Source: Paenibacillus sp. YYML68
GTDB lineage: Bacteria > Bacillota > Bacilli > Paenibacillales > NBRC-103111
Reading direction: 5' to 3'
Assembly: GCF_027923405.1 (NCBI RefSeq)
Contig: NZ_BQYI01000001.1
Location: forward strand, 4,194,501 to 4,258,500
DNA length: 64,000 nt
Position numbers and translations under genes: made by a program. This document shows positions 38,236 to 46,088 of the stretch, piece by piece. The notes below the pieces were generated by a model. That model saw only the letters and a program-made list of their open reading frames with translations, had not been told where the DNA came from and made no database searches. The stretch's first letter is position 1. Each line of letters starts with the position of its first letter.

Positions 38236-39984
38236 TCATTTATCCGGAACATCTAAGCTGCTGAGTTTAGCTAACTCAGTTATACCTGGGCACCAAACAC
38301 AAAGGAACCTTCTTGCTCTGGTAAAAGCTACAAATCCTACACGGGCCTCTTCTTTATCATTTATTTTAAGCCATCCTTCAAGTTCCTTTAAATCTTCAGC
38401 AATAACTAGGATGGAGGTAGCCTCTCTTCCTTTGGCACTGTGTATTGTTGATAGATAGGCTCTTTCAGCCTCATTCGGATCTAGGATGATTTGATCCATT
38501 ACTTGTTGTACTGTTATCTTTTTGATTTCCCTCTTTTGGCTTGGCCAGTCGTAATCAAGGCTCTTAAGTTTAATACCTATTTTAATCCCTAATCTCTTCT
38601 CAGAAAAATCCTTTAGATGCCCCTTTAATGCTTTAAAAAAGCTATCTATAGTCATTACATTGAAATCTTGAGCATTTAACCAAGCAAATACTCCTACCTG
38701 TAGTTTCCTCCATACCATGCGATCATACTTTATTTCAGAAAGATTAATAAAATTGGGATTCTTGTTGAATATTACACGAGCCAATGCAAATTCAATTGCT
38801 TCAATACTTTTGCCATATTCCTGAGAATGGTTCAAGAGTACTGCTTTCAATAATTGATTAATGATTTCGTATCGTCTATAATCAATTTCTTTTAATTTAT
38901 TAAGAAATGGAGCCTGTTCGATCTCATGTCCATTAATCTTATGTTGAATTTCTGTAAGCATTTCATGTTTCCTAGACAGAATTAAAAATGGAATATGCTC
39001 TTGTTCCGAACCAACTTTTAACCTAAGCTCATGAAAAGCTTCAATGGCTTGTTTTGTATTAGCTTTATCCATAAGAAGAATAACGTCTTGATGTATGCCC
39101 GCGTTACTTCCGTTTGCAAATTGCTTAAAAGTAGCTTTCTTGTTATTGAAATCAACAATTGCCGTAGTACTGCGGAAATTATTTGTGAGAGTATATTTCT
39201 TAAATGTACCGGGGTTGCTTAACCTACTTTCAAATATTGTTGGTTCAGCCCCCGTAAAACTAAATATCGACTGGTTAGGATCTCCAACAAAAAAGAAGGA
39301 CGTACTATCTAATAATCGAAATATCTGATCCTGGTAATAAGTTACGTCCTGATATTCGTCAACTAAAATCGCTGAAAAGCGGGAAGTTAGTGCAGCTTTA
39401 AGATGTGGGAACTTTGATAAAAGTTGAAATGCAAAATATATTGTATCTTGTTGGTCAATCTTATGATCATCATGTATCAATTTTTTTAATATTGACATTT
39501 CACCTTCTGTAATTTTGTTTGACCTATAACAAATTAAATCACCGGATTTATCATATCCGATTGATTCTAGTGCAATAACGTTATCTGGTATTTTAAATTT
39601 TCTTGAATCAGAGACACTATTAACATAATATTTAGAGAAACCACGAGGTAACAATTCATAGGTTTGTCCAACTTGCGAAAGTAGATAGCTATAGGGAGCT
39701 ATCAAATACTCATTTAAAAATGAATGTATTGTCCCAATGAAAGTACCCTGCGGTAAGGAGAACTCATTTTCTTTTTGAAGACGTTCAAGTATTTCATCTT
39801 TTGCCGCATTTGTATACGTAATACAAGCAATATTAGAATTAGGTCTGATTGTGTGCTTGCACAAATAAACGAGGCGATCTATTAGTAGCTTTGTTTTCCC
39901 GCTCCCGGGACCAGCCGCGACAATAATACTCTCAGTTACAGGAAGAGTAGCAATTTCTTTTCTCAGTTCTTTGGAATCTTTCAT
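38236..39984 (-). CDS. gajB: UvrD-like helicase, GajB-like
   Basis: 582 residues, superfamily 1 helicase. Motifs: AAGPGSGKTKLL (Walker A, 23-34), ITYTNAAKDE, VDEYQDV (Asp209, Glu210), GDPNQSIFSFTGAEP, NNFRST, STIHSAKGREA, VAFTRARR. Its start codon overlaps the stop of the upstream OLD nuclease by one base (TAATG), so translation is coupled. An OLD-family nuclease followed by a UvrD-like helicase defines Gabija. There, GajA is a sequence-specific nicking nuclease and GajB is thought to be activated by DNA ends. It is slightly longer than the described GajB. Two further genes in the same operon set this locus apart. Confidence 0.8.
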   Translation of the reverse strand: MKDSKELRKEIATLPVTESIIVAAGPGSGKTKLLIDRLVYLCKHTIRPNSNIACITYTNAAKDEILERLQKENEFSLPQGTFIGTIHSFLNEYLIAPYSYLLSQVGQTYELLPRGFSKYYVNSVSDSRKFKIPDNVIALESIGYDKSGDLICYRSNKITEGEMSILKKLIHDDHKIDQQDTIYFAFQLLSKFPHLKAALTSRFSAILVDEYQDVTYYQDQIFRLLDSTSFFFVGDPNQSIFSFTGAEPTIFESRLSNPGTFKKYTLTNNFRSTTAIVDFNNKKATFKQFANGSNAGIHQDVILLMDKANTKQAIEAFHELRLKVGSEQEHIPFLILSRKHEMLTEIQHKINGHEIEQAPFLNKLKEIDYRRYEIINQLLKAVLLNHSQEYGKSIEAIEFALARVIFNKNPNFINLSEIKYDRMVWRKLQVGVFAWLNAQDFNVMTIDSFFKALKGHLKDFSEKRLGIKIGIKLKSLDYDWPSQKREIKKITVQQVMDQIILDPNEAERAYLSTIHSAKGREATSILVIAEDLKELEGWLKINDKEEARVGFVAFTRARRFLCVWCPGITELAKLSSLDVPDK

Positions 39985-41813
39985 TAATCCTCCGAAAGAA
40001 TATCCAAAATATCTGTAATATATTTTGGAATTTTTATTTCTTCACCTAATATTAATTCATCTAGTACATATTGAGCGGCTTCTCCTTTAGTCTCGGCGAC
40101 AATGAGGAAAGCCTCCCTTTCAAATTCATGGCCAGTTAATGTTGCAATTTTTTCTCTTTCATCCTTGGTGCCTAATTCGTATTTAGCTATTAGATTTTTG
40201 AAAAAGCTATGATTCTCAAGTATAAGGTCATATTCAAATGTTTTTAGGTTTGTTTGTATGAATACGTGAGGTAATCCTTTAAAATCATTTATTAAGTTAG
40301 TAGTTCTAGAGCAAGGGCTGGCAGGATTCTGTTTAGTCGGGAACACATCGACCTTGAGTTTTTCATTAGATACTGGATCAATTATCTCACGTTTTTCTGG
40401 ATCACTATCAGTCAATACTGCACATTTTTGGTTAAGACCAGTTTGTCCAAAAAGATGTAAGAATGGTCGGAAAGCGACTCCATCGACAGATATAATTGAT
40501 ACCCCATAGCCTTCTAATGTTTTTATTGGCTCGTTTTTCTTCCTTCCCTTATTCCAATATATTTCTGCCATTTTGGGAATAAGCAATCTTTCAGCAATAC
40601 CCTCTACCAAAAGGGTTTTTCTCCCAAAAAATATATTGGATTTTGTAGCATCTAGCCATCTTTCAAGGTGGCGTTTATATTGTTCTGTCTTTTTATCAAA
40701 GATACTGCCTATTTGTTTTGACTGTATTTTTTCGCCTTCTCTATACATCAGAATTAATGAATTTAAATTAACGGATGATGAGATGTGGGTCGAATGGGAA
40801 GTTACAAGAATTTGGCCAGCTAAAGACTCCTTGAAGAAGTAGTTGCTTAAATACCTTTGTAAATGGGTATGCAAATGCGCTTCAGGTTCTTCAACTGTTA
40901 AAATTGGAAATGTATAATCAATGCCCTTTTTATCTTTTTTATTAAAGTATTGCGCCAGCAATAGACTAATAAAAAGCAAATTATTATATCCTAATCCGTT
41001 AGTTTCTACTGAGTGGACGTTACCATTATTGGGCCCTATTAAGACTTTTAAATTCTTAAGTAATTGCTCGTAACTACTTTCTGCCATCTGAATTTCAGTA
41101 CGTTGGTGTAAATGACCTGTTATTTGTTTTAGATAATCATTAATCGTTGTTTTCGCTTTATCTATTTCACTGGATAACTTTATCTGTTTATTTAACTCTT
41201 GAATTTTCCTAATCACTTCATCTTTATTTATTTCGTCTTGGTCGTAGGAGCTAATAATTTTATGTAACTTACTTGAGGATCTACTTAAATCGGATGTAGC
41301 ATCTCTTAAAGCATCCACACTTTCAAAAGTGAATCGTTGAAGCATCTGATGATCAAATATATCATTTGTTTCCTTTTCACCACCAAAAATAACCCATTCA
41401 TATTGATCAATAGGTATTTTTAAATCTTTAATTAAAGTAGGATTGACTGGTGGTGTTTTTTTACAGTTGCCTTTTGGCCTAAAAATATATGTTAATTTAG
41501 CTTGCCCTGGTTCCTTAGTTAGCCACTTATAAGCAAGTGCCATTTCATCTTCAGTAATTATTTCAGATAATGTAACCTCAACTTTAATCGAAGGCCATAC
41601 TCCATGAACTACTATTTCATTATTAAAATCATCTTGAGTTAATTGTCGGCGTCTCCAACCGTTGTTCGATATAAAAATGAGGGACAATGCATCTAGCATA
41701 TTTGATTTACCAATATTGTTCTCGCCAATTATCACTGACAGTCCCTGGTTGAATTCTATTGTAAAGTCCACAAAAGATTTATAGTTCTGAATACTCAGCT
41801 TAGATATGTACAT
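39984..41813 (-). CDS. gajA: OLD-family ATPase/TOPRIM nuclease, GajA-like
   Basis: 609 residues. The split ABC-type ATPase shows Walker A GENNIGKSN (30-38), Walker B ILTVEEPEAHLH (~304-315) and a H-loop SHSTHIS (~339-345). The TOPRIM nuclease has Glu404 in LLVEGIAERLL, Asp469/Asp471 in LTDSD and Lys524 in NLKTFEYDL, so all key residues are present. In characterised Gabija, GajA nicks DNA when nucleotide levels fall during infection. GGAGG stands seven bases before the ATG. It heads a leftward operon: this gene, gajB-like helicase, sacsin-like ATPase, NERD helicase. A class 2 OLD protein by its helicase partner. Confidence 0.85.
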   Translation of the reverse strand: MYISKLSIQNYKSFVDFTIEFNQGLSVIIGENNIGKSNMLDALSLIFISNNGWRRRQLTQDDFNNEIVVHGVWPSIKVEVTLSEIITEDEMALAYKWLTKEPGQAKLTYIFRPKGNCKKTPPVNPTLIKDLKIPIDQYEWVIFGGEKETNDIFDHQMLQRFTFESVDALRDATSDLSRSSSKLHKIISSYDQDEINKDEVIRKIQELNKQIKLSSEIDKAKTTINDYLKQITGHLHQRTEIQMAESSYEQLLKNLKVLIGPNNGNVHSVETNGLGYNNLLFISLLLAQYFNKKDKKGIDYTFPILTVEEPEAHLHTHLQRYLSNYFFKESLAGQILVTSHSTHISSSVNLNSLILMYREGEKIQSKQIGSIFDKKTEQYKRHLERWLDATKSNIFFGRKTLLVEGIAERLLIPKMAEIYWNKGRKKNEPIKTLEGYGVSIISVDGVAFRPFLHLFGQTGLNQKCAVLTDSDPEKREIIDPVSNEKLKVDVFPTKQNPASPCSRTTNLINDFKGLPHVFIQTNLKTFEYDLILENHSFFKNLIAKYELGTKDEREKIATLTGHEFEREAFLIVAETKGEAAQYVLDELILGEEIKIPKYITDILDILSED

Positions 41814-42002
41814 TCGTTACCCTCCTGCCGGTCCATTTTAATTAAAGAGCTTCTTCCTACAATTTTACACTAAAGCCCTTTGTCTTTCTGTCGATTTTTG
41901 TAACCTAATAGAGAATTTTGTTAGTATAGCGCTCAAAGTAATAAAGGTGAGCGTCAAATAGTCCCCACCTAGCGGTGGGAGCGAACCTGATGTATGCTAC
42001 GA

Positions 42003-42359
42003 TTACTTCTTATTCATACTGCATTCAGCCGGGAGCGATCCCGACCATGGCATGAATGAATCGAGTGTTGATTCATCAAGCGGATCAGGCAACTGAGGCA
42101 ACTGCTCGAATAGATACTTCAAGTAGTTGTACGGATGCAGTCCGTTTTCCTTGGCTGTCTCAATCACGCTATAGATGACAGCGCTCGCCTTCGCTCCTCG
42201 CGGCGTGTTCGCGAACAGCCAGTTCTTCCGGCCGATCACAAACGGTTTAATGGAGCGTTCACTTCGATTGTTGTCGATCTCCAGCCATCCATCTTCCATG
42301 AAGGCCGTCAACTTCTCCCACTGGTTCAAGCTGTAGGCGATCGCCTGTCCATATGCCAC
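42003..42359 (-). pseudogene. C-terminal fragment of an IS66-type transposase
   Basis: 118 residues match the end of IS66 transposases (WLEIDNNRSERSIKPFVIGRKNWLFANTPRGA, then an IS66 C-terminal tail, LHPYNYLKYLFEQLP). The N-terminal two thirds are gone. A hairpin (CCCCACC, TAGC, GGTGGG) and GGTGAGCGTC at about 41946 may mark the old IS end. It lies between the defence operon and the regulators, so an IS has helped shape this side of the element. Confidence 0.8.
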
Positions 42360-42512
42360 CCTGTTTCTTTTCTATATTATTGAGTAATTCGACAGAATAG
42401 GCTTTGTTTCCTTGTCCCGAGACAACTTAAAATCTATATAGAAGGATTTCCTAAATATTGTGTCGAAGCAAGTATCGTTCAACTGATCGTTTTGAGAATG
42501 AGGAGGATTGAC

Positions 42513-43260
42513 ATGAATACACAATCCCTTAACCCTTCATTTGAATTTCTTTTTTCATCCGTCTTTCACGATGAAATTGTTCAAGCTGTAATAAAATTGA
42601 GGCAACGATATACCTATACTCCAAATAAGTACTTAACTATTAAGGAAGTCTCTTCGATAACTGGAATCGGAACCTATACTTTAAGACAGCTTACTTATGC
42701 TAGAGCGATGCCTCATAGGCTTGTTAAGTCTCGGATCATGTTTGTTGAAAATGAAATAAAGGCAACAATTGATTGTTATAAGGATAATGGCTGGGCTGAC
42801 CCCAATCATGATTGGGATGTCAAAGAAGCTCAAAATGAGATTAATACTTTTCAAAAGTCAAAGGAGGGATCTATTTTGATTGAGGAAATAATCAGGAAGA
42901 TAATAAGGGAAGAATTAAATAGTTTCTTACGGGAAATTCAGAGCACCAAAAAAAAACGGAGAAAATTTTTATGGAAGAACGATTCTAACTATAAAAGAAT
43001 CTGCACAGCATTTTAGAACAAGTCCATCGACAATTTATAGTTTAATTAAAGAGGATGGAATGCCTCATTTGAAATTACAGAGCAGGTTCTACGTTGTACT
43101 TGAGGAAGCCGAGGCATTTATATGGCGAGAAACGGCGAAATCTTATGCAATTAAAGGGAACATATACTGGCAGAGGATTTTACAAAGACTTGATTGGGAA
43201 GAAAAAGAGCGTGAAAATGCATATACAAAAGCTTTGAAAAGACTTGAGGAAGGAATCTAA
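42513..43260 (+). CDS. Protein with two excisionase-like HTH domains, split by a frameshift at a run of nine A
   Basis: GGAGG lies six bases before the ATG at 42513. The first frame runs to 43016 and holds one HTH_17/excisionase-like domain (LTIKEVSSITGIGTYTLRQLTYARAMPH...). From the nine-A run at 42948-42956 the next frame continues without a stop through a second, related domain (LTIKESAQHFRTSPSTIYSLIKEDGMPH...) to 43260. Removing one A joins them into a 248-residue protein. The duplicated domain pattern makes the joint product credible. The break could be transcriptional slippage, a mutation or a sequencing error. It lies within the element's right part; a DNA-binding role in regulation or target choice is possible. 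Confidence 0.6.
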
Positions 43261-43264
43261 TGGT

Positions 43265-43453
43265 TCAATCAAGCATCTTTTTCTCAAAATCAAGGCTTAT
43301 TCGGTATATACCGTAAATTAATGTGCCTATTAAAAAACTTTCAACTTCATGCAAATATTCTCCGGAAAGAATTGACCCTGTTCCCCATCCGACGAATATG
43401 ACAGTTATTATTTTTAAGATCACTCCTTCATTCTTATCTAACCATCCCATCAT
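43265..43453 (-). CDS. Small membrane protein coupled to the XRE regulator
   Basis: 62 residues with two predicted membrane segments (VILKIITVIFVGWGTGSIL and ESFLIGTLIYGIYRI). Its ATG overlaps the stop of the XRE gene as ATGA. I do not recognise the family. Small two-span proteins beside repressors occur in phages and mobile elements, sometimes as toxins or sensors, but nothing here proves that. Confidence 0.65.
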   Translation of the reverse strand: MMGWLDKNEGVILKIITVIFVGWGTGSILSGEYLHEVESFLIGTLIYGIYRISLDFEKKMLD

Positions 43454-43812
43454 TTAGAATCCCTACTCCTCTTCTGTAATTTATAGTCGACAAATTCTAC
43501 AACACGTTCTTGCTCGTCTAAATTCAACTTTTTAAACATTGACATAAGTTTAATCTCTGCTGAAGTTAGTGAAAAGGCATACTCACCCTCAGGTCGTAAT
43601 GGATCAGACGACTTTTGAACTCCCTCGATCAACAACCAATTAAGATCAAACCCATATTTGTTTCTCAACGCAATTAAAGTATCGGCGGATGGCTTGCTGT
43701 TACCTTTTTCTATTTCATTTAGATTACCTTGTGATATACCAAGAGCTGTTGAAAATTCAACATGGCTTAAATTATGTAATTTTCGAAAAGCCTTTATTTT
43801 TTCACCGATCAT
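43450..43812 (-). CDS. XRE-family repressor-like regulator
   Basis: 120 residues. The N-terminal helix-turn-helix (KIKAFRKLHNLSHVEFSTALGISQGNLNEIEKGNSKPSADTL) is typical of lambda-Cro/XRE proteins. The C-terminal half is short and helical, without a peptidase domain. AAAGGATGA lies about nine bases ahead. It probably autoregulates and may control other genes of the element. Confidence 0.85.
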   Translation of the reverse strand: MIGEKIKAFRKLHNLSHVEFSTALGISQGNLNEIEKGNSKPSADTLIALRNKYGFDLNWLLIEGVQKSSDPLRPEGEYAFSLTSAEIKLMSMFKKLNLDEQERVVEFVDYKLQKRSRDSK

Positions 43813-44029
43813 GATAGGCTCATCCTTTCTTATTCTTTTCCCAAACTAATGGTGAATAATCCTCGTCGAAAATGGAAATGGTTCCTACGGTTTGTCCGAA
43901 TTATGGATATAAAATTTTACCAGGTCTAAAAGTACCACTTTTTTATCATTCATCTTAGAATTTTTTAAGCTCATGTATAAACCAAATGGCAGCAAATCCT
44001 TGTATTACAAGGTTTTTGATGCCATCTGG
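43813..44029. other. Non-coding right end with a long hairpin
   Basis: No gene seen. At 43981-44030 ACCAAATGGCA pairs with TGCCATCTGGT (one mismatch) around an inner CCTTGT-ATT-ACAAGG stem. It could shield the end from transcription or be part of the transposon end. Confidence 0.5.
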
Positions 44030-44101
44030 TTGTCTCGTTTTGATGTTATAAACAATCTCAAACTATCTTATAACCAGTCTCAATTTACGTTATAACTAAC
44101 A
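44030..44101 (-). repeat. Right-end array of three contiguous 22-bp repeats
   Basis: Read inwards from 44101: TGTTAG, then TTATAA boxes starting at 44095, 44073 and 44051, exactly 22 bp apart. Each is followed by TTGAGAC or a close variant. GCTACA outside (44102-44107) repeats the left flank. Confidence 0.8.
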
Positions 44102-44110
44102 GCTACATGT

Positions 44111-44944
44111 TCAACTACGTTGGATTCCCCGCTGCCGCATCGCCTCAAACAGCACCACCGTCGCGGCCATCGCTGCATTCAGCGACTCGGCGCGGCCCGC
44201 CATCGGGATGAGCACGCGCTTGCTTGCGAGCTGGTCGACCTCGATCGATACGCCTTGTCCCTCGTTACCGATCACGAACCACGTCGACGGTCGCAGGTCG
44301 CACGCATACAGCGGCTCAGCTCCGTCCAGACTCATGCTTACGATCTGAATGCCCTGCGCCGCTGCCTCTGGCAAGCATGCCGCCAGCTCCGCCTGCGTGA
44401 CGATCGGCAGATGGAACAGCGAGCCCATCGTCGAGCGCACCGTCTTCGGATTGTACAGGTCAACGGTCCCCTTGCCGAGCACGACGCCGCTCGCCCCGAC
44501 CGCGTCGGCGCTGCGAATGATCGTGCCGAGGTTGCCCGGGTCCTGCAGGCCGTCGACGACGACGACGAGCCCGCCCTGCGTGCTGCGCTTCAGCACGTCG
44601 CCAAGCTGCCACGGCAGCTTCGGCACGATCGCGAACACCGGCTGCGGCGTCAGCGTGTCTGTACACTTCGCGAGCACCTGCTCGCTAACGGGCACGCACT
44701 CGATGCCCAGCTCCCGCGCTTCAGCCAGCACCGCGGCGCATGCGGCCGCCTTCTCCTCTGCGTACACGACCGTCTCGGGCTGCAGCTCCGAGCGGAGCGC
44801 CTCCTCGACCAGGTGCAGCCCTTCGATCAGGAAGCGGCCTGTTTTTTCTCTACCTTTGCGGCTGAGCAGCTCCGTCCATTGCTTCACGCGCGGATTTTGC
44901 AGCGAGCGGATCGGCTCAGCCTGTTTACCTCTAGCATCCATCAA
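44111..44944 (-). CDS. ysgA: TrmH/SpoU-family RNA 2'-O-methyltransferase, YsgA-like
   Basis: 277 residues. An N-terminal RNA-binding segment (NPRVKQWTELLSRKGREKTGRFLIEG) precedes the SPOUT knot with its three motifs: DPGNLGTIIRSADA, FVIGNEGQGV and IPMAGRAESLNAAMAA. It transfers a methyl group from S-adenosylmethionine to a ribose in rRNA or tRNA; the exact site is not readable. In Bacillus the ysgA gene lies beside sspI, as nearly here. The defence element sits four to nine bases past the stop codon. Confidence 0.85.
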   Translation of the reverse strand: MMDARGKQAEPIRSLQNPRVKQWTELLSRKGREKTGRFLIEGLHLVEEALRSELQPETVVYAEEKAAACAAVLAEARELGIECVPVSEQVLAKCTDTLTPQPVFAIVPKLPWQLGDVLKRSTQGGLVVVVDGLQDPGNLGTIIRSADAVGASGVVLGKGTVDLYNPKTVRSTMGSLFHLPIVTQAELAACLPEAAAQGIQIVSMSLDGAEPLYACDLRPSTWFVIGNEGQGVSIEVDQLASKRVLIPMAGRAESLNAAMAATVVLFEAMRQRGIQRS

Positions 44945-44977
44945 TGTAGCTTCCTCAATTCTGTCATATTCAGCACC

Positions 44978-45637
44978 TTACTCCGCGAACGTCTTCTCGA
45001 ACGTCTCCAGATCCTCATTCTTCCCGACGATAACGAGCACGTCGTTCTCCTTGATCAGATCCTCTGCGTAAGGCGCAATATTCATCTTATCTCCGGTCTT
45101 GATGCCCATCACGTTGCACCCGAATCTCGCGCGGATGTCCAGCTGTCTTAAGCTGCGCCCGACCATCGGCCTCGACGCCCGAATCTCGACGATGCTGTAA
45201 TCGTCGGACAATTCGATATGGTCAATAATGTTGGACGAGATCAGGTTGTGGGCAACCCGTGTACCCATATCCCGCTCTGGGAAAATCACCTTGTCCGCGC
45301 CTACCTTGCGCAGCACCTTGCCGTGCAGCTCATTCTGCGCCTTGACGATCACCTTCGGCACGCCGATCTCCTTCACGATAATCGTCGTCAGAATGCTTGC
45401 CTGTATATCTTGCCCAATCGCTACGACGACGACGTCAAAGTTACGCAGTCCGAGCGAGCGCAGCGTCTCCTCATCCGTCGAATCCGCCTGCACGACATGC
45501 GTGACAATATACGATACCTCTTGAATGCGATGCTCGTCACTATCAATGGCAAGCACCTCAAAGCCCATATTCGACAGCGTCTTCGCTACACTGGAGCCGA
45601 ATCGGCCCATACCGATTACCGCGTACTGCTTCTTCAT
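44978..45637 (-). CDS. KtrA/KtrC-type potassium-channel regulatory subunit
   Basis: 219 residues. The N-terminal RCK domain has the Rossmann motif YAVIGMGRFGSSVA, with IDSDE as nucleotide contact. The C-terminal RCK_C domain (EIRASRPMVGRSLRQLDIRARFGCNVMGIKTGD) is where cyclic di-AMP binds in KtrA/C relatives. It gates a Ktr-type potassium transporter in the membrane. The true start at 45637 has GGGAGG ten bases ahead; a longer frame from 45715 has no ribosome site. The transport subunit gene is not adjacent, as for ktrC of B. subtilis. Confidence 0.88.
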   Translation of the reverse strand: MKKQYAVIGMGRFGSSVAKTLSNMGFEVLAIDSDEHRIQEVSYIVTHVVQADSTDEETLRSLGLRNFDVVVVAIGQDIQASILTTIIVKEIGVPKVIVKAQNELHGKVLRKVGADKVIFPERDMGTRVAHNLISSNIIDHIELSDDYSIVEIRASRPMVGRSLRQLDIRARFGCNVMGIKTGDKMNIAPYAEDLIKENDVLVIVGKNEDLETFEKTFAE

Positions 45638-45711
45638 GAATGCTGCGCCTCCCACTCCCTTGGGTGTTATTTCCATTATATAAGGCAGCTCGCCTTGCGT
45701 CCAATAGTTCA

Positions 45712-45741
45712 GCATGAAATCGAGCAGCCATGCACATACTA
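45712..45741 (+). promoter_or_regulatory. Sigma-G promoter of sspI
   Basis: GCATG (45712-45716), exactly 18 bases and CATACTA (45735-45741) match the forespore sigma-G consensus gHATR-N18-CATHHTA in full. It is placed 37 bases before sspI. Confidence 0.8.
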
Positions 45742-45778
45742 CAACAGGTACGAATGCCGAGAATCGGAGGTAATAATC

Positions 45779-45982
45779 ATGAACTTAAACTTAAGACAAG
45801 CTATTGTTCAGCGTATGCATGATAAGAATGACGAAGAATTGTTCGGCGTCATCGCAGACTCGATCGGTGCCGAGGAACGGGTGCTACCTGGCCTTGGCGT
45901 CCTGTTCGAAATTATATGGCAGCACAGCGAGGCAGAGCAGCAGTCGCAGATGGTCACAACGTTGAAGGAGCATCTGCACTAG
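45779..45982 (+). CDS. sspI: Small acid-soluble spore protein SspI
   Basis: 67 residues, MNLNLRQAIVQRM...VLPGLGVLFEIIWQHS..., matching SspI, a minor spore-core protein made in the forespore. GGAGG lies eight bases before the ATG, and a consensus sigma-G promoter stands upstream. A much longer open frame covers this region, but only this part has a start signal and family match. Confidence 0.92.
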   Translation: MNLNLRQAIVQRMHDKNDEELFGVIADSIGAEERVLPGLGVLFEIIWQHSEAEQQSQMVTTLKEHLH

Positions 45983-46088
45983 TTCAGCGTTACGGGAACC
46001 TACTACTTGCTTTTCACCAGAACGCACTAGATTCGAACCAACCCCAACCGGCAGCTCACTTCCATCTGGAGGCTGGGCTGCCCTTTCC

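Larger units (their letters stand above)
28425..44101. mobile_element. 15.7-kb defence element with Tn7-like ends and GCTACA target duplication
   Basis: Both ends, read inwards, show TGT(G/T)AG, TTATAA, six variable bases and TTGAGAC. GCTACA stands immediately outside each end (28419-28424 and 44102-44107), as expected of a 6-bp target duplication. Inside the right end the motif repeats three times at exact 22-bp spacing. Inside the left end it recurs more loosely at 0, 44, 67 and 99 bp. This asymmetry is that of Tn7-family TnsB-binding arrays. The element carries a Septu-like pair, a Gabija-like four-gene operon, an IS66 scrap and small regulators. No TnsA/B/C or other transposase for these ends is present, so it is non-autonomous or has lost its machinery. 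It lies just past the ysgA stop codon. Confidence 0.8.

Noticed and set aside
28425-44101. Integrase-type genomic island with a tRNA attachment site
   Set aside because: No integrase and no tRNA at either border; the ends have transposon-type repeats and a short target duplication instead.
45638-45711. Cyclic di-AMP (ydaO-type) riboswitch before the potassium regulator
   Set aside because: The leader is too short and none of the conserved motifs is visible.
45218-45778. Long rightward reading frame upstream of and including sspI
   Set aside because: It is antisense to the potassium regulator and has no start signal; only the SspI part has a ribosome site and family match.
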